DNA of 64,000 bases, from the NCBI RefSeq assembly GCF_018687495.1, contig NZ_CP061293.1:62001-126000 (forward strand). Reading direction: 5' to 3'. This document shows positions 1 to 9,320 of this stretch, in pieces (position 1 is the stretch's first letter; each line of letters begins with the position of its first letter). The DNA is from Polynucleobacter sp. MWH-Svant-W18. Lineage in GTDB: Bacteria > Pseudomonadota > Gammaproteobacteria > Burkholderiales > Burkholderiaceae. The position numbers and the translations under genes are program-made. Below the pieces are notes generated by a model that saw nothing but the letters and a program-made list of their open reading frames with translations, had not been told where the DNA came from and did no database searches.

Positions 1-22
1 AGCAGTGTTTTTCATTAATTCC

Positions 23-46
23 GGGTTTTAGCTTTCGTTAAAGCCC
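23..46 (+). other. Hairpin in the leader before rplN
   Basis: Bases 23-32 pair with 37-46 in a 10-bp stem that includes two G-U pairs, around a TTTC loop. No T-tract follows, so it is not a standard terminator. I found no reading frame in bases 1-97 resembling the end of rpsQ (S17), the usual upstream neighbour, so this stretch is probably the rpsQ-rplN spacer. It could be an RNA processing or regulatory hairpin; function unknown. Confidence 0.3.
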
Positions 47-97
47 ATAGACGGAACCAAGACTGTTTGCCTTTGGCTAATAAGTTGGGGATTAGAA

Positions 98-466
98 ATG
101 ATACAAACCGAAAGTAGATTGCAGGTCGCCGATAACACAGGCGCCAGTGAAGTTTTGTGCATCAAGGTATTGGGCGGCTCTAAGCGTCGTTACGCCAGTA
201 TCGGTGATGTCATCAAAGTCAGCGTTAAGTCAGCTGCTCCACGTGGCCGTGTAAAAAAAGGTGATATTTATAACGCTGTTGTAGTGAGAACAGCTAAGGG
301 TGTTCGCCGTCCAGACGGTTCATTGATTAAGTTCGATGCAAACGCTGCGGTATTGCTCAACGCTAAGTTAGAGCCAATTGGCACACGTATCTTCGGACCA
401 GTAACACGCGAATTGCGTACTGAGAAGTTCATGAAGATCGTTTCTCTCGCCCCCGAAGTGATTTAA
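98..466 (+). CDS. rplN: 50S ribosomal protein L14
   Basis: L14 binds 23S rRNA on the subunit interface and takes part in an intersubunit bridge. The 122-residue length is standard for bacterial L14. The opening [16 protein letters not shown] and the segment [22 protein letters not shown] are family hallmarks. It is the first complete gene of the ribosomal cluster here, followed after 9 bases by rplX, the usual spc-operon order. The start sits just after the purine-rich GGGGATTAG. Nothing unusual is seen in the protein. Confidence 0.98.
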   Translation: MIQTESRLQVADNTGASEVLCIKVLGGSKRRYASIGDVIKVSVKSAAPRGRVKKGDIYNAVVVRTAKGVRRPDGSLIKFDANAAVLLNAKLEPIGTRIFGPVTRELRTEKFMKIVSLAPEVI

Positions 467-475
467 GAGGCTGAT

Positions 476-784
476 ATGAAAAAGATTCGTAAAGGTGATT
501 CCGTAGTTCTGTTGACTGGCCGCGATAAAGGCAAGCAAGGAACTGTAACGGCCGTTCTCGAGAACAAATTAGTGATCGAAGGCGTAAATATTTATAAAAA
601 GAGCGTTAAGCCAAACCCAGCTGCAGGTGTAACCGGCGGCATGATTGACAAGACTATGCCTGTTCACATTTCTAATGTGGCTTTGGTTGACGGTAACGGT
701 AAACCATCACGTGTTGGTATCAAACTCGTAGATGGCAAAAAGCAACGTTTCCTCAAAACCACTGGCGCAACTTTAAGCGCATAA
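476..784 (+). CDS. rplX: 50S ribosomal protein L24
   Basis: L24 is an early assembly protein that binds the 5' domain of 23S rRNA near the exit tunnel. Its N-terminal KOW motif is visible at about residues 5-25 ([20 protein letters not shown]), followed by the conserved [15 protein letters not shown] segment near residues 34-48. The 102-residue length is normal. It lies between rplN and rplE with short spacers, so it is cotranscribed with them. Confidence 0.98.
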   Translation: MKKIRKGDSVVLLTGRDKGKQGTVTAVLENKLVIEGVNIYKKSVKPNPAAGVTGGMIDKTMPVHISNVALVDGNGKPSRVGIKLVDGKKQRFLKTTGATLSA

Positions 785-800
785 GGGGCACGGAGAAATT

Positions 801-1343
801 ATGAGCACACGTTTCCAAGAACATTACCAAGCAAAAGTCGTTGCTGATTTGATCGCCAAATTTGGCTACAAGTCTGTAATGGAAGTTCCACGTATTACTA
901 AAGTAACCCTGAACATGGGCCTCGGTGATGCAGTGAACGACAAGAAAATTATTGAAAATGCAGTAGGCGATTTAACTAAAGTTGCGGGTCAAAAGCCAGT
1001 TGTAACTAAAGCTAAAAAAGCGATTGCGGGTTTCAAAATTCGTCAAGGCTACCCAATCGGCGCCATGGTGACATTGCGTGGTCAACGCATGTATGAATTT
1101 TTAGACCGTTTTGTGACTGTTGCATTGCCACGAGTACGTGACTTCCGCGGTATTTCTGGTAAAGCATTTGATGGCCGTGGTAACTACAACATCGGCGTTA
1201 AAGAACAGATCATTTTCCCTGAAATTGAATACGACAAGATTGATGCCCTCCGTGGTCTCAATATCAGTATTACGACGACTGCTAAAACCGACGAAGAAGC
1301 AAAAGCTTTGTTGGCAGCATTCAAATTCCCTTTCCGCAATTAA
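801..1343 (+). CDS. rplE: 50S ribosomal protein L5
   Basis: L5 binds 5S rRNA in the central protuberance and touches P-site tRNA. The 180-residue length is typical. Recognisable blocks are the [16 protein letters not shown] segment (about residues 35-50), the [19 protein letters not shown] block (about 63-81) and the [18 protein letters not shown] block (about 125-142). GGCACGGAGA lies upstream of the ATG and supplies the ribosome binding site. In E. coli, S8 represses this operon by binding mRNA around the start of rplE; I did not establish an equivalent fold here. Confidence 0.98.
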   Translation: MSTRFQEHYQAKVVADLIAKFGYKSVMEVPRITKVTLNMGLGDAVNDKKIIENAVGDLTKVAGQKPVVTKAKKAIAGFKIRQGYPIGAMVTLRGQRMYEFLDRFVTVALPRVRDFRGISGKAFDGRGNYNIGVKEQIIFPEIEYDKIDALRGLNISITTTAKTDEEAKALLAAFKFPFRN

Positions 1344-1352
1344 GAGGCTAAC

Positions 1353-1658
1353 GTGGCAAAACTATCCCTAATTGAGCGCGAGAATAAGCGCGCTAAAACT
1401 GTAGAGAAGTACGCTGCCAAGCGTGCTGAACTGAAAGCGATCATTGCTGATCAATCACGCAGCGATGAAGAGCGCTATGAAGCTCGCTTGAAACTACAGG
1501 CACTTCCACGTAACGCAAGCCCGATTCGTCAAAGAAATCGTTGTTCATTAACCGGTCGCCCACGTGGCACATTCCGCAAGTTCGGTTTGGCTCGTAGCAA
1601 GATTCGTGAAATCGCCTTCCGTGGCGAAATCCCCGGTTTAACCAAGGCCAGCTGGTAA
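1353..1658 (+). CDS. rpsN: 30S ribosomal protein S14, long zinc-free form
   Basis: S14 helps assemble the 30S head near the A site. At 101 residues it is the long form and it lacks the paired CXXC zinc-binding cysteines of the short form. The C-terminal block with [20 protein letters not shown] (about residues 62-81) identifies it. It follows rplE after 9 bases, with the AAGAGGC purine run serving as ribosome binding site. Confidence 0.97.
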   Translation: MAKLSLIERENKRAKTVEKYAAKRAELKAIIADQSRSDEERYEARLKLQALPRNASPIRQRNRCSLTGRPRGTFRKFGLARSKIREIAFRGEIPGLTKASW

Positions 1659-1682
1659 GCGGCGAAAGAATTAGGAGAACTC

Positions 1683-2078
1683 ATGAGTATCAGCGATCCA
1701 ATCGCCGACATGTTGACCCGGATCCGCAATGCGCAAGCAGTGCAGAAGCCACTAGTCACTATGCCGTCGTCAAAAGTAAAAGTAGCCATCGCAAAAGTTT
1801 TGCAAGATGAAGGCTATATCGAAAGTTTCGAAATCAAAGGTGAAGCAGCTAAGCCAGTGCTCCACATTGATCTCAAATACTATGCAGGCCGCCCTGTTAT
1901 TGAGCGTATTGACCGTGTATCTACACCAAGTCTACGTATCTATAAAGGCCGTCATGACATTCCAGAAGTAATGAATGGCTTGGGCATTGCAATTATTTCA
2001 ACCCCTCAAGGCGTAATGACCGACCGTAAAGCACGTGCAACAGGCGTGGGCGGCGAAGTTATTTGCTACGTAGCTTAA
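1683..2078 (+). CDS. rpsH: 30S ribosomal protein S8
   Basis: S8 is a primary 16S rRNA binder that organises the central domain. In E. coli it is also the translational repressor of the spc operon. The 131-residue protein opens with [17 protein letters not shown] and ends with the conserved [17 protein letters not shown] block. TTAGGAGAAC immediately precedes the ATG and is a strong Shine-Dalgarno sequence. Its place between rpsN and rplF is canonical. Confidence 0.98.
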   Translation: MSISDPIADMLTRIRNAQAVQKPLVTMPSSKVKVAIAKVLQDEGYIESFEIKGEAAKPVLHIDLKYYAGRPVIERIDRVSTPSLRIYKGRHDIPEVMNGLGIAIISTPQGVMTDRKARATGVGGEVICYVA

Positions 2079-2088
2079 GGAGCGAAAT

Positions 2089-2622
2089 ATGTCCCGCGTA
2101 GGTAAATCACCAATTACAGTTCCTAAAGGAGCTGAAATCAGCATCAATGGTGCAAACATTACTGTTAAAGGCCCATTAGGCACATTGACACATAACTTGC
2201 ATCCGACTGTTGGTTTGAAACAGGAAGATGGCGTATTGACAGTGGTTGTAAACAGCGACTCACCAGAAGCTGGTGCACAGTCAGGTACAGCACGCGCTTT
2301 GGTAAACAACATGGTTGTTGGCGTAACTACTGGCTTTGAGCGCAAGCTCAGCTTGGTAGGCGTTGGTTATCGTGCTGCTGCTCAAGGCGAAACATTGAAG
2401 TTGCAGTTAGGTTTCTCACACGACATTATTTACAACCTACCAAAGGGTGTAAAAGCGGAGACTCCAACTCAAACTGAAATCATTATTAAAGGTTCCAACA
2501 AGCAGCAAGTTGGCCAGGTCGCAGCTGAAGTTCGCGCCTATCGTTCACCAGAGCCATACAAAGGTAAGGGTGTTCGCTACGTGGATGAGGTTGTGCATCT
2601 GAAAGAAACTAAGAAGAAGTAA
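2089..2622 (+). CDS. rplF: 50S ribosomal protein L6
   Basis: L6 binds 23S rRNA near the base of the L7/L12 stalk and the sarcin-ricin loop. The 177 residues form the usual two-domain repeat. The N-terminal block is [17 protein letters not shown]. The C-terminal signature near residues 150-165 ([16 protein letters not shown]) is diagnostic. TAAGGAGCG precedes the start. It sits between rpsH and rplR in standard order. Confidence 0.98.
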   Translation: MSRVGKSPITVPKGAEISINGANITVKGPLGTLTHNLHPTVGLKQEDGVLTVVVNSDSPEAGAQSGTARALVNNMVVGVTTGFERKLSLVGVGYRAAAQGETLKLQLGFSHDIIYNLPKGVKAETPTQTEIIIKGSNKQQVGQVAAEVRAYRSPEPYKGKGVRYVDEVVHLKETKKK

Positions 2623-2635
2623 GCGAGATTAGAAA

Positions 2636-2989
2636 ATGAATAAAGACGAATCCAGACAAAGACGTGCTCGGCAGACTCGCATTCGCATTGCCGAAGCATT
2701 GGCAAATCGCTTAACAGTTATCCGTAGCAATTCACATATTTCTGCTCAGGTATATAGCCCATGTGGAACAAAAGTTGTTGCAGCTGCTTCAACTATGGAA
2801 AAAGAATTGCGCCAAGCGATCAAAAACGGCGGCAACGCTGATGCGGCTAAACAAATCGGCAAGTTGGTTGCTGAGCGCGCTGTTAAGGCAGGCATTGTTG
2901 ATGTTGCTTTTGACCGTTCCGGTCATCGTTACCACGGCCGTATTAAGGCCTTAGCTGAAGCTGCGCGTGAAGCCGGCCTGAAGTTCTAA
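2636..2989 (+). CDS. rplR: 50S ribosomal protein L18
   Basis: L18 binds 5S rRNA together with L5 and L25. The 117-residue protein has the basic N-terminus expected for RNA binding ([12 protein letters not shown]). The C-terminal family block [20 protein letters not shown] lies at about residues 88-107. It follows rplF after 13 bases and precedes rpsE, the normal order. Confidence 0.98.
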   Translation: MNKDESRQRRARQTRIRIAEALANRLTVIRSNSHISAQVYSPCGTKVVAAASTMEKELRQAIKNGGNADAAKQIGKLVAERAVKAGIVDVAFDRSGHRYHGRIKALAEAAREAGLKF

Positions 2990-3007
2990 AAGGGTTTAGG
3001 AAAAAAC

Positions 3008-3526
3008 ATGGCAAAAATGCAAACTAAGATGCAAAACGAAGAGCGTGATGATGGTCTTCGCGAGAAGATGATCGCTGTTAATCGTGTAACTAAAGTGGTT
3101 AAGGGTGGCCGTATTCTCGGTTTCGCTGCACTTACTGTAGTTGGCGATGGCGATGGCCGCATCGGTATGGGTAAAGGCAAATCAAAAGAAGTTCCAGTTG
3201 CCGTTCAAAAAGCAATGGATGAAGCTCGTCGCAAGATGATCAAGGTTTCCTTACGTAAGGGCACCTTACAGCACACTGTTACTGGTCAGCATGGCGCGTC
3301 ACGCGTTTTGATTTCTCCAGCTAAAGACGGTACTGGAATTATTGCTGGCGGCCCAATGCGCGCGATTTTCGACGTAATGGGCGTAACGAACGTTGTTGCT
3401 AAGTCACTTGGGTCTACAAACCCTTACAACTTGGTTCGAGCAACGATTGATGGTTTGAGCAAGATGAGTACTCCTGCTGAGATTGCTGCTAAGCGCGGCA
3501 AGTCAGTCGAAGAGATTCTCGGCTAA
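3008..3526 (+). CDS. rpsE: 30S ribosomal protein S5
   Basis: S5 lies at the mRNA entry channel with S3 and S4 and affects decoding accuracy. The 172-residue protein has the N-terminal double-stranded-RNA-binding fold, with [20 protein letters not shown] at about residues 27-46 and [18 protein letters not shown] following. A C-terminal S5 domain contains [20 protein letters not shown]. The ATG follows GTTTAGGAAAAAAC. Position and length are canonical. Confidence 0.98.
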   Translation: MAKMQTKMQNEERDDGLREKMIAVNRVTKVVKGGRILGFAALTVVGDGDGRIGMGKGKSKEVPVAVQKAMDEARRKMIKVSLRKGTLQHTVTGQHGASRVLISPAKDGTGIIAGGPMRAIFDVMGVTNVVAKSLGSTNPYNLVRATIDGLSKMSTPAEIAAKRGKSVEEILG

Positions 3527-3549
3527 GACTAAAGATTAGGAATCTACAA

Positions 3550-3738
3550 ATGACAACATCTAACTCCAAAGTCAAACTGCAATTAGTTCGCAGCTTGATT
3601 GGCACACGCGAAAGCCACCGTGCAACTGTACGTGGTTTAGGCCTAGGTCGTATCAATTCAGTTTCTGAATTGGAAGATACACCAGCGGTTCGCGGCATGA
3701 TTAATAAAGTTTCTTATCTAGTTAAAGTTGTTGGCTAA
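3550..3738 (+). CDS. rpmD: 50S ribosomal protein L30
   Basis: L30 is a small 23S rRNA-binding protein of the large subunit. The 62-residue length is typical. The [20 protein letters not shown] segment (about residues 12-31) matches the family signature, and the C-terminal half carries the usual [13 protein letters not shown]. It lies between rpsE and rplO, preceded by the AGGAATC ribosome binding site. Confidence 0.97.
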   Translation: MTTSNSKVKLQLVRSLIGTRESHRATVRGLGLGRINSVSELEDTPAVRGMINKVSYLVKVVG

Positions 3739-3762
3739 CTAGCAAGTAAATAGGCGAAGAAT

Positions 3763-4203
3763 ATGGAACTCAATACACTCAAGCCCGCAGAGGGCTCCAA
3801 GAAAAACCGTCGTCGCGTAGGTCGCGGCATTGGTTCTGGTCTTGGTAAAACTGCTGGCCGTGGTCACAAAGGTCAAAAATCCCGTTCTGGCGGATTCCAC
3901 AAAGTGGGCTTCGAAGGCGGTCAGATGCCGATGTACCGTCGTTTGCCAAAACGTGGATTCGTGTCTTTGACACGTCGTCACGTTGGCCAAATTACCTTGA
4001 ATGACTTAGCCAAAATCAATCTGCCAGAAGTGGACTTGTTGGTTTTGAAAGCGCATGGTTTTGCTGGTGAGCAAATCAATGCTGTGAAGGTTGTGAAGAC
4101 TGGCGAACTCAAGATTGCTGTAACCCTCAAAGGTATTACAGCTACCGCTGGCGCTAAAGCAGCTATTGAAGCAGCTGGCGGCAAATTGGTTGAGTTGGCT
4201 TAA
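3763..4203 (+). CDS. rplO: 50S ribosomal protein L15
   Basis: L15 joins late in 50S assembly and has a long basic glycine-rich N-terminal extension that threads into rRNA. This extension is visible here as repeated [16 protein letters not shown] motifs over about residues 20-50. It is followed by [18 protein letters not shown] near residues 50-67. The 146-residue length is normal. The gene precedes secY, the usual order in the spc operon. Confidence 0.98.
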   Translation: MELNTLKPAEGSKKNRRRVGRGIGSGLGKTAGRGHKGQKSRSGGFHKVGFEGGQMPMYRRLPKRGFVSLTRRHVGQITLNDLAKINLPEVDLLVLKAHGFAGEQINAVKVVKTGELKIAVTLKGITATAGAKAAIEAAGGKLVELA

Positions 4204-4221
4204 TAGAATCTTTTATTCAAT

Positions 4222-5556
4222 ATGGCATTAGCACCTACCAATAACACAAGTACTGCAACAGGAGGCAAGTTTGGCGAATTACGTCAACGCTTGATTTTCT
4301 TGGTGCTGGCTTTGCTCGTGTTCCGTTTAGGTGCTCATATTCCTGTTCCAGGCATTGATCCAGACCAATTGGCGCAGTTATTTGCTGGTCAAAAAGACGG
4401 TATCTTGGGAATGTTTAACCTATTCTCAGGCGGTGCTTTATCTCGCTTCACCGTTTTTGCTTTGGGAATCATGCCTTACATTTCTGCATCAATCATCATG
4501 CAGCTAATGACGATTGTTGTGCCTTCACTCGAGTCTTTGAAAAAAGAAGGCCAAGCTGGTCAGCGCAAAATTACCCAGTACACCCGTTATGGCACTGTAT
4601 TCTTGGCTACTTTCCAGGCTTTAGGAATTTCTGTTGCCCTGCAAGCACAGCCAGGTTTAGTAGTGCATCCAGGCTTGATGTTTGAATTGAATACAGTGGT
4701 TACTTTAGTTACTGGCACCATGTTCTTGATGTGGCTTGGTGAGCAAATTACTGAGCGTGGTTTGGGTAACGGTATCTCCATCATTATTTTCGGCGGTATT
4801 GTTTCTGGCCTGCCAAATGCATTGGCTAGTCTGTTAGAGTTGGTGCGTACCGGGTCAATGAACATTGTTTCTGCACTATTGATCGTTGTGATTTGCGTAG
4901 CAGTGACTTATTTTGTGGTGTTTGTAGAGCGTGGTCAGCGCCGTATCTTGGTGAACTACGCTAAGCGTCAAGTTGGCAACAAGATCTATGGCGGTCAGTC
5001 CTCTTATTTCCCATTGAAGTTAAATATGGCAGGCGTTATTCCTCCTATTTTTGCTTCTTCTATTATTTTGTTCCCTGCAACGATTGCTGGCTGGTTTACA
5101 TCCGGTGAGCCAAGAAATATTTTTAGTCGCATCATTAAAGATTTGGCAGCTACTTTGGCCCCAGGTCAGCCTGTGTACACCATTTTGTATGCTGCAGCGA
5201 TTATTTTCTTCTGCTTTTTCTATACCGCCTTGGTATTTAACAGCCGTGAAACAGCAGATAACTTGAAAAAGAGTGGCGCATTTGTTCCAGGAATTCGTCC
5301 CGGTGATCAGACGGCGCGTTACATCGACAAGATCTTGGTGCGTTTGACTTTGGCTGGTGCAATTTATATGGTTTTGGTTTGCTTGTTGCCAGAATTCTTA
5401 GTGTTGAAGTACAACGTGCCGTTTTATTTCGGTGGTACTTCACTGTTGATTATTGTTGTTGTTGCGATGGATTTTATGGCTCAAGTTCAGTCATATGTCA
5501 TGCAGCAACAGTACGGCTCTTTGATGAAAAAAGCCAACTTTAAGATGGGCGCCTAA
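4222..5556 (+). CDS. secY: Protein translocase subunit SecY
   Basis: SecY is the channel-forming inner-membrane subunit of the SecYEG translocon. At 444 residues with about ten hydrophobic segments it matches the family. Visible landmarks are the N-terminal block ending HIPVPGIDP, the plug region rich in Gly, Phe and Ser ([14 protein letters not shown]), and the cytosolic loop containing [14 protein letters not shown]-like residues ([10 protein letters not shown]). It is embedded between rplO and infA with an 18-base and a 4-base spacer, so it is cotranscribed with the ribosomal genes. Confidence 0.98.
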   Translation: MALAPTNNTSTATGGKFGELRQRLIFLVLALLVFRLGAHIPVPGIDPDQLAQLFAGQKDGILGMFNLFSGGALSRFTVFALGIMPYISASIIMQLMTIVVPSLESLKKEGQAGQRKITQYTRYGTVFLATFQALGISVALQAQPGLVVHPGLMFELNTVVTLVTGTMFLMWLGEQITERGLGNGISIIIFGGIVSGLPNALASLLELVRTGSMNIVSALLIVVICVAVTYFVVFVERGQRRILVNYAKRQVGNKIYGGQSSYFPLKLNMAGVIPPIFASSIILFPATIAGWFTSGEPRNIFSRIIKDLAATLAPGQPVYTILYAAAIIFFCFFYTALVFNSRETADNLKKSGAFVPGIRPGDQTARYIDKILVRLTLAGAIYMVLVCLLPEFLVLKYNVPFYFGGTSLLIIVVVAMDFMAQVQSYVMQQQYGSLMKKANFKMGA

Positions 5557-5560
5557 CTGA

Positions 5561-5779
5561 ATGTCTAAAGACGATGTAATTCAGATGGCGGGGGAAGTTG
5601 TAGAGAATTTGCCGAATGCGATGTTTCGCGTGAAGCTTGAAAACGGACATGTGGTTCTAGGGCACATTTCCGGAAAGATGCGGATGCATTACATCCGTAT
5701 TTTGCCGGGAGATAAGGTAACAGTGGAGATGACTCCTTACGACCTTACGCGCGCCAGAATCATTTTCCGAGCGAAGTAA
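5561..5779 (+). CDS. infA: Translation initiation factor IF-1
   Basis: IF-1 is a single OB-fold protein that occupies the A site during initiation. The 72-residue sequence matches the family throughout ([19 protein letters not shown], then [16 protein letters not shown]). It starts 4 bases after secY ends, suggesting translational coupling. Some Burkholderiales carry a second infA elsewhere in the genome; this one is the operon copy. Confidence 0.97.
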   Translation: MSKDDVIQMAGEVVENLPNAMFRVKLENGHVVLGHISGKMRMHYIRILPGDKVTVEMTPYDLTRARIIFRAK

Positions 5780-5813
5780 AGATTAAGTAGTACCTATTTT
5801 TAAGAGGTGAGTT

Positions 5814-5930
5814 ATGAAAGTTTTAGCATCCGTTAAGTGTATTTGCAGAAATTGCAAGATCATTAAGCGCAAACGCGTTGTGCGCGTGATCTGTTCTTCA
5901 GATGCACGTCATAAGCAGCGTCAAGGCTGA
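5814..5930 (+). CDS. rpmJ: 50S ribosomal protein L36, zinc-binding form
   Basis: Translation from the ATG at 5814 gives a 38-residue protein that starts [20 protein letters not shown] and ends HKQRQG, an unmistakable L36. It retains the zinc-ribbon ligands of the C+ form: Cys11, Cys14, Cys27 and His33, with an additional Cys at position 9. TAAGAGGTGAGTT gives a good ribosome binding site. It lies in the canonical place between infA and rpsM. Confidence 0.97.
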   Translation: MKVLASVKCICRNCKIIKRKRVVRVICSSDARHKQRQG

Positions 5931-5954
5931 TCTGGTTAATTAAGAGGAAATCTC

Positions 5955-6320
5955 ATGGCACGTATCGCTGGGGTAAATATCCCAAATCATCAACATACTG
6001 TTATCGGTTTAACAGCAATTTTTGGAATTGGCACAACTCGTGCACGCAAAATTTGTGAAACCACAGGTGTTGCTATCGACAAAAAAGTAAAAGACCTGAC
6101 TGACGGCGACTTAGAAAAGTTGCGTGATGAAGTTGGTAAGTTCATTACCGAAGGTGACCTTCGTCGTGAAGTAACTATGAGCATCAAGCGTTTGATGGAC
6201 TTGGGTTGCTATCGTGGCGTGCGCCATCGTAAGGGCTTGCCTGTTCGTGGTCAACGTACTAAGACGAATGCGCGTACCCGTAAGGGCCCACGTAAGTCTG
6301 GCATCGCACTGAAGAAATAA
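5955..6320 (+). CDS. rpsM: 30S ribosomal protein S13
   Basis: S13 sits in the 30S head and contacts the P-site tRNA and the 50S subunit. The 121-residue sequence has the N-terminal [20 protein letters not shown] block. The basic C-terminal tail ([20 protein letters not shown], about residues 92-111) is also typical. TAAGAGGAAATCTC precedes the start. In E. coli the alpha operon begins here and its leader is the S4 target, but the gap before this gene is only 24 bases, leaving little room for such a leader. Confidence 0.98.
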   Translation: MARIAGVNIPNHQHTVIGLTAIFGIGTTRARKICETTGVAIDKKVKDLTDGDLEKLRDEVGKFITEGDLRREVTMSIKRLMDLGCYRGVRHRKGLPVRGQRTKTNARTRKGPRKSGIALKK

Positions 6321-6338
6321 TCAAGAAAGTTTATTGAC

Positions 6339-6746
6339 ATGGCAAAACAACAATCCGCTTCCGCTGCTTCACAGCGCGCTCGCAAGAAGGTTAAAAAGAA
6401 CGTTGCTGACGGCATCGCACACGTTCATGCTTCTTTTAACAACACCATTATTACGATCACTGATCGTCAAGGAAATGCGCTTTCATGGGCAACTTCTGGC
6501 GGTCAGGGCTTCAAAGGCTCACGTAAATCAACGCCATTTGCTGCTCAGGTAGCTGCAGAGGTTGCTGGTAAAGCTGCTGTTGAATGCGGTATCAAGAATT
6601 TGGAAGTTCAGATCAAGGGCCCAGGTCCAGGTCGCGAATCTGCGGTTCGTGCATTGAACTCATTGGGTATCAAGATCACTGAGATTCAAGACGTTACCCC
6701 AGTTCCACACAATGGTTGCCGTCCTCCTAAGCGTCGTCGTATCTAA
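6339..6746 (+). CDS. rpsK: 30S ribosomal protein S11
   Basis: S11 lies on the 30S platform near the E site. The 135-residue protein carries the family blocks [19 protein letters not shown] (about residues 28-46) and [13 protein letters not shown] (about residues 93-105). The C-terminal basic tail [13 protein letters not shown] is typical. It follows rpsM after 18 bases. An unusually long gap of 116 bases then separates it from rpsD. Confidence 0.98.
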   Translation: MAKQQSASAASQRARKKVKKNVADGIAHVHASFNNTIITITDRQGNALSWATSGGQGFKGSRKSTPFAAQVAAEVAGKAAVECGIKNLEVQIKGPGPGRESAVRALNSLGIKITEIQDVTPVPHNGCRPPKRRRI

Positions 6747-6796
6747 GCTAGGAAGTTGGTAGCACAAGTTTTGTAGTTTTTTATTAAAAGCCCACT

Positions 6797-6844
6797 GTTC
6801 ATCTGAATTAAAGGGTGAACTCACCGCCGGTCGTAAGACTGCGG
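6797..6844 (+). promoter_or_regulatory. Structured leader upstream of rpsD
   Basis: Two hairpins lie in the 116-base gap before rpsD. Bases 6797-6803 pair with 6814-6820 (7 bp including one G-U). Bases 6824-6832 pair with 6837-6844 (8 bp with C6827 bulged and one G-U), closed by a GTAA loop of the GNRA type. The second hairpin ends 18 bases before the GTG start of rpsD. This is by far the largest gap in the ribosomal cluster. A role in S4 autoregulation is an inference; the folds were worked out by eye. Confidence 0.4.
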
Positions 6845-6862
6845 CAAAGAAAGGAAAGCATC

Positions 6863-7486
6863 GTGGCACGTTACTTAGGGCCTAAGGCCAAATTAGCACG
6901 TCGGGAAGGTACCGACTTATTTTTAAAGAGCGCACGTCGCGCCCTGTCAGACAAGTGCAAGTTAGATACTAAGCCTGGTCAACATGGTCGTACATCTGGC
7001 TCAAGAACATCGGATTACGGTAATCAATTGCGTGAAAAGCAAAAGGTTAAACGTATCTATGGCGTATTAGAGCGTCAATTCCGTCGTTACTTCGCAGAAG
7101 CTGAGCGTCGTAAGGGCAATACTGGCGAAACTTTGCTCCAGTTGCTAGAGTCACGTCTCGACAACGTGGTTTATCGCATGGGCTTTGGTTCAACTCGCGC
7201 AGAAGCACGTCAGTTGGTTTCTCACGGTGCGATTACCTTAAATGGTAGCGCTGTGAATATTCCATCCATTCAGGTTAAACCTGGTGATGTAGTTGCGATC
7301 CGCGAAAAAGCGAAGAAGCAGGCGCGTATTGCAGAATCACTCAATTTGGTTCAGCAAATGTCTGCAGTTACCTGGGTTTCAGTTGATGCAGCCAAGCTGG
7401 AAGGAACATTTAAGCAAGTGCCCGACCGCGAAGATATCAGCGGTGAAATTAATGAAAGTTTGATCGTCGAATTGTATTCACGCTAA
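6863..7486 (+). CDS. rpsD: 30S ribosomal protein S4
   Basis: S4 is a primary 16S rRNA binder at the mRNA entry site and, in E. coli, the repressor of the alpha operon. The GTG at 6863 gives a 207-residue protein beginning [16 protein letters not shown], exactly where family members begin. AAAGGAAAGC provides the ribosome binding site. The upstream in-frame ATG at 6815 would add 16 unconserved residues. The S4 RNA-binding domain ([20 protein letters not shown] then [14 protein letters not shown]) is at about residues 96-132. Rho-independent signals are absent until after rplQ. Confidence 0.97.
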   Translation: MARYLGPKAKLARREGTDLFLKSARRALSDKCKLDTKPGQHGRTSGSRTSDYGNQLREKQKVKRIYGVLERQFRRYFAEAERRKGNTGETLLQLLESRLDNVVYRMGFGSTRAEARQLVSHGAITLNGSAVNIPSIQVKPGDVVAIREKAKKQARIAESLNLVQQMSAVTWVSVDAAKLEGTFKQVPDREDISGEINESLIVELYSR

Positions 7487-7509
7487 TTAGGCACTCTCAA
7501 GGAAAAAAT

Positions 7510-8490
7510 ATGCAAACAAATTTGCTCAAGCCAAAAATTATTTCTGTTGAAGCGCTTACCGCCAACCAAGCTAAGGTTGTTATGGAGCCGTTCGAGCGTG
7601 GCTATGGCCACACACTCGGAAATGCATTACGTCGCGTACTCTTGTCTTCAATGGTTGGTTATGCACCAACTGAAGTAGCGATTGCAGGTGTAGTTCATGA
7701 ATATTCCACTTTAGATGGCGTTCAAGAAGATGTTGTTAATCTCTTGCTCAACCTCAAAGGTATCGTATTTAAGTTGCAGTCACGCGATGAAGTCACTATC
7801 AATTTGCGTAAAGAAGGCCCAGGCGTCGTTACAGCAAAAGATATCGATCTTCCACATGATGTAGAAATCATGAACCCTGATCATGTCATCGCGCATTTGT
7901 CGGCTGGTGGCAAGTTGGATATGCAGATCAAGGTTGAAAAAGGCCGTGGCTATGTTCCAGGTAACGTACGTCAGTACAACGACGAAACTACTAAGATCAT
8001 TGGCCGTATCGTGTTGGATGCTTCTTTTAGCCCAGTTAGCCGTGTTAGCTATGCTGTTGAGTCTGCTCGTGTTGAGCAACGTACCGACCTCGATCGTCTC
8101 GTAATGACTATTGAAACCAACGGTGTGTTGTCTCCTGAGGAAGCGATTCGTCAGGCAGCTAGCATCTTAGTGGATCAGTTGGTAGTATTCGCAGCTCTTG
8201 AGAGCAGCGAAGTTTCTGGTGATTTAGCACCAAATCGCTCTTCAATGGTTGATCCAATGTTGATGCGTCCGGTTGATGATCTCGAGCTCACAGTTCGCTC
8301 TGCAAATTGCTTGAAGGCTGAGAACATTTACTACATTGGTGACTTGATTCAACGTACAGAGAATGAATTGTTGAAGACGCCTAATTTGGGTCGTAAGTCT
8401 TTGAATGAAATCAAAGACGTATTGGCTGCTCGTGGTTTAAGTCTTGGCATGAAACTCGAAAGCTGGCCTCCAGCCAACCTCGAGAAATAA
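7510..8490 (+). CDS. rpoA: RNA polymerase alpha subunit
   Basis: RpoA forms the dimer that nucleates RNA polymerase assembly; its C-terminal domain contacts UP elements and activators. The 326-residue protein shows the N-terminal domain with [18 protein letters not shown] (about residues 32-49). After a linker comes the helix-hairpin-helix C-terminal domain, with [20 protein letters not shown] (about residues 260-280) and [19 protein letters not shown]. Order rpsD-rpoA-rplQ is canonical for the alpha operon. Confidence 0.98.
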   Translation: MQTNLLKPKIISVEALTANQAKVVMEPFERGYGHTLGNALRRVLLSSMVGYAPTEVAIAGVVHEYSTLDGVQEDVVNLLLNLKGIVFKLQSRDEVTINLRKEGPGVVTAKDIDLPHDVEIMNPDHVIAHLSAGGKLDMQIKVEKGRGYVPGNVRQYNDETTKIIGRIVLDASFSPVSRVSYAVESARVEQRTDLDRLVMTIETNGVLSPEEAIRQAASILVDQLVVFAALESSEVSGDLAPNRSSMVDPMLMRPVDDLELTVRSANCLKAENIYYIGDLIQRTENELLKTPNLGRKSLNEIKDVLAARGLSLGMKLESWPPANLEK

Positions 8491-8506
8491 TTAGAAAGGA
8501 AGCATC

Positions 8507-8902
8507 ATGCGTCACGGAAACGGCTTACGCAAACTAAACAGAACATCTTCACATCGCTTGGCGATGCTGCGCAACATGTCCAATTCTCTTTTGGAGCACG
8601 AAGTGATTAAAACCACTTTGCCAAAAGCAAAAGAATTGCGCATGGTTGTTGAGCCTTTGATTACCTTGGGTAAAAAAGATAACTTGGCAAACCGTCGCTT
8701 GGCATTCAATCGCACTCGTGATCGCGATATCGTGACCAAACTCTTCACTGAGCTCGGCCCACGTTACGCAACACGTCCAGGTGGCTACCTTCGTATTTTG
8801 AAGTTTGGCTTTCGTCATGGCGACAATGCTCCAATGGCATTAGTAGAGCTGGTTGATCGTCCAGAAGCTGAAGAAACAGCAGTAGTAGCTGAAGAGGCTT
8901 AA
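8507..8902 (+). CDS. rplQ: 50S ribosomal protein L17
   Basis: L17 lies near the peptide exit tunnel. The 131-residue protein starts [20 protein letters not shown], the family signature. It retains the [20 protein letters not shown] block at about residues 91-110 and ends in an acidic, alanine-rich tail. It is the last gene of the ribosomal cluster and is followed 18 bases later by a strong terminator. Confidence 0.98.
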   Translation: MRHGNGLRKLNRTSSHRLAMLRNMSNSLLEHEVIKTTLPKAKELRMVVEPLITLGKKDNLANRRLAFNRTRDRDIVTKLFTELGPRYATRPGGYLRILKFGFRHGDNAPMALVELVDRPEAEETAVVAEEA

Positions 8903-8920
8903 GTCTCACAGCCGCATATA

Positions 8921-8946
8921 AAGCCAGGCTTCGGTCTGGCTTTTTT
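8921..8946 (+). terminator. Rho-independent terminator of the ribosomal operon
   Basis: AAGCCAG (8921-8927) pairs with CTGGCTT (8936-8942). The stem is extended by a G-U and a C-G pair closing a TTCG tetraloop, and a T-run follows. It is the first clear terminator after rplN and closes the S10/spc/alpha transcription unit. Confidence 0.92.
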
Positions 8947-8969
8947 CATTTACGGGTTATAAATACGCT

Positions 8970-9320
8970 ATGCCTCACGCTCCCTCTGTTAATTCCAATA
9001 AGCTTTTAGTGGTCGTTACGAGCCTTCCAAATATGGAGTCCGCTAGCACCATAGCTCGAGCCCTAGTAGAGGCTCAGCTCGCAGCCTGCGTACAGATAAC
9101 CGAAGGGATATCTTCCATATATCGCTGGGAAGGCAAGGTGTGCGAAGAGCAGGAGGTTCTTTTATCTGCCAAGACAGTAGCGCACCGATGGGACGAGATT
9201 TGCATCTTTATTAAAGATAGTCATCCCTACGATCTACCTGAAATTTTGGCATTTTCCCCAGAGCAATACGATCAGCAATATGGTGAGTGGGTACAAGCTG
9301 AGGTAAATTCGAAAGCATGA
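8970..9320 (+). CDS. cutA: CutA-family divalent-cation tolerance protein
   Basis: CutA1 proteins are small cytoplasmic trimers with a ferredoxin-like fold, linked in E. coli to copper tolerance, although their biochemical role is not settled. The 116-residue protein has the family core AQLAACVQITEGISSIYRWEGK at about residues 31-52 and the motif SSHPYDLPEIL in the variant DSHPYDLPEIL near residues 82-92. Its stop overlaps the dsbD start by 4 bases (ATGA). In E. coli cutA also lies directly upstream of dsbD, which supports the assignment. Confidence 0.92.
   Translation: MPHAPSVNSNKLLVVVTSLPNMESASTIARALVEAQLAACVQITEGISSIYRWEGKVCEEQEVLLSAKTVAHRWDEICIFIKDSHPYDLPEILAFSPEQYDQQYGEWVQAEVNSKA

Noticed and set aside
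1-97. Possible 3' end of rpsQ
   Set aside because: None of the three plus-strand frames resembles the conserved C-terminus of S17; the stretch is more likely spacer.
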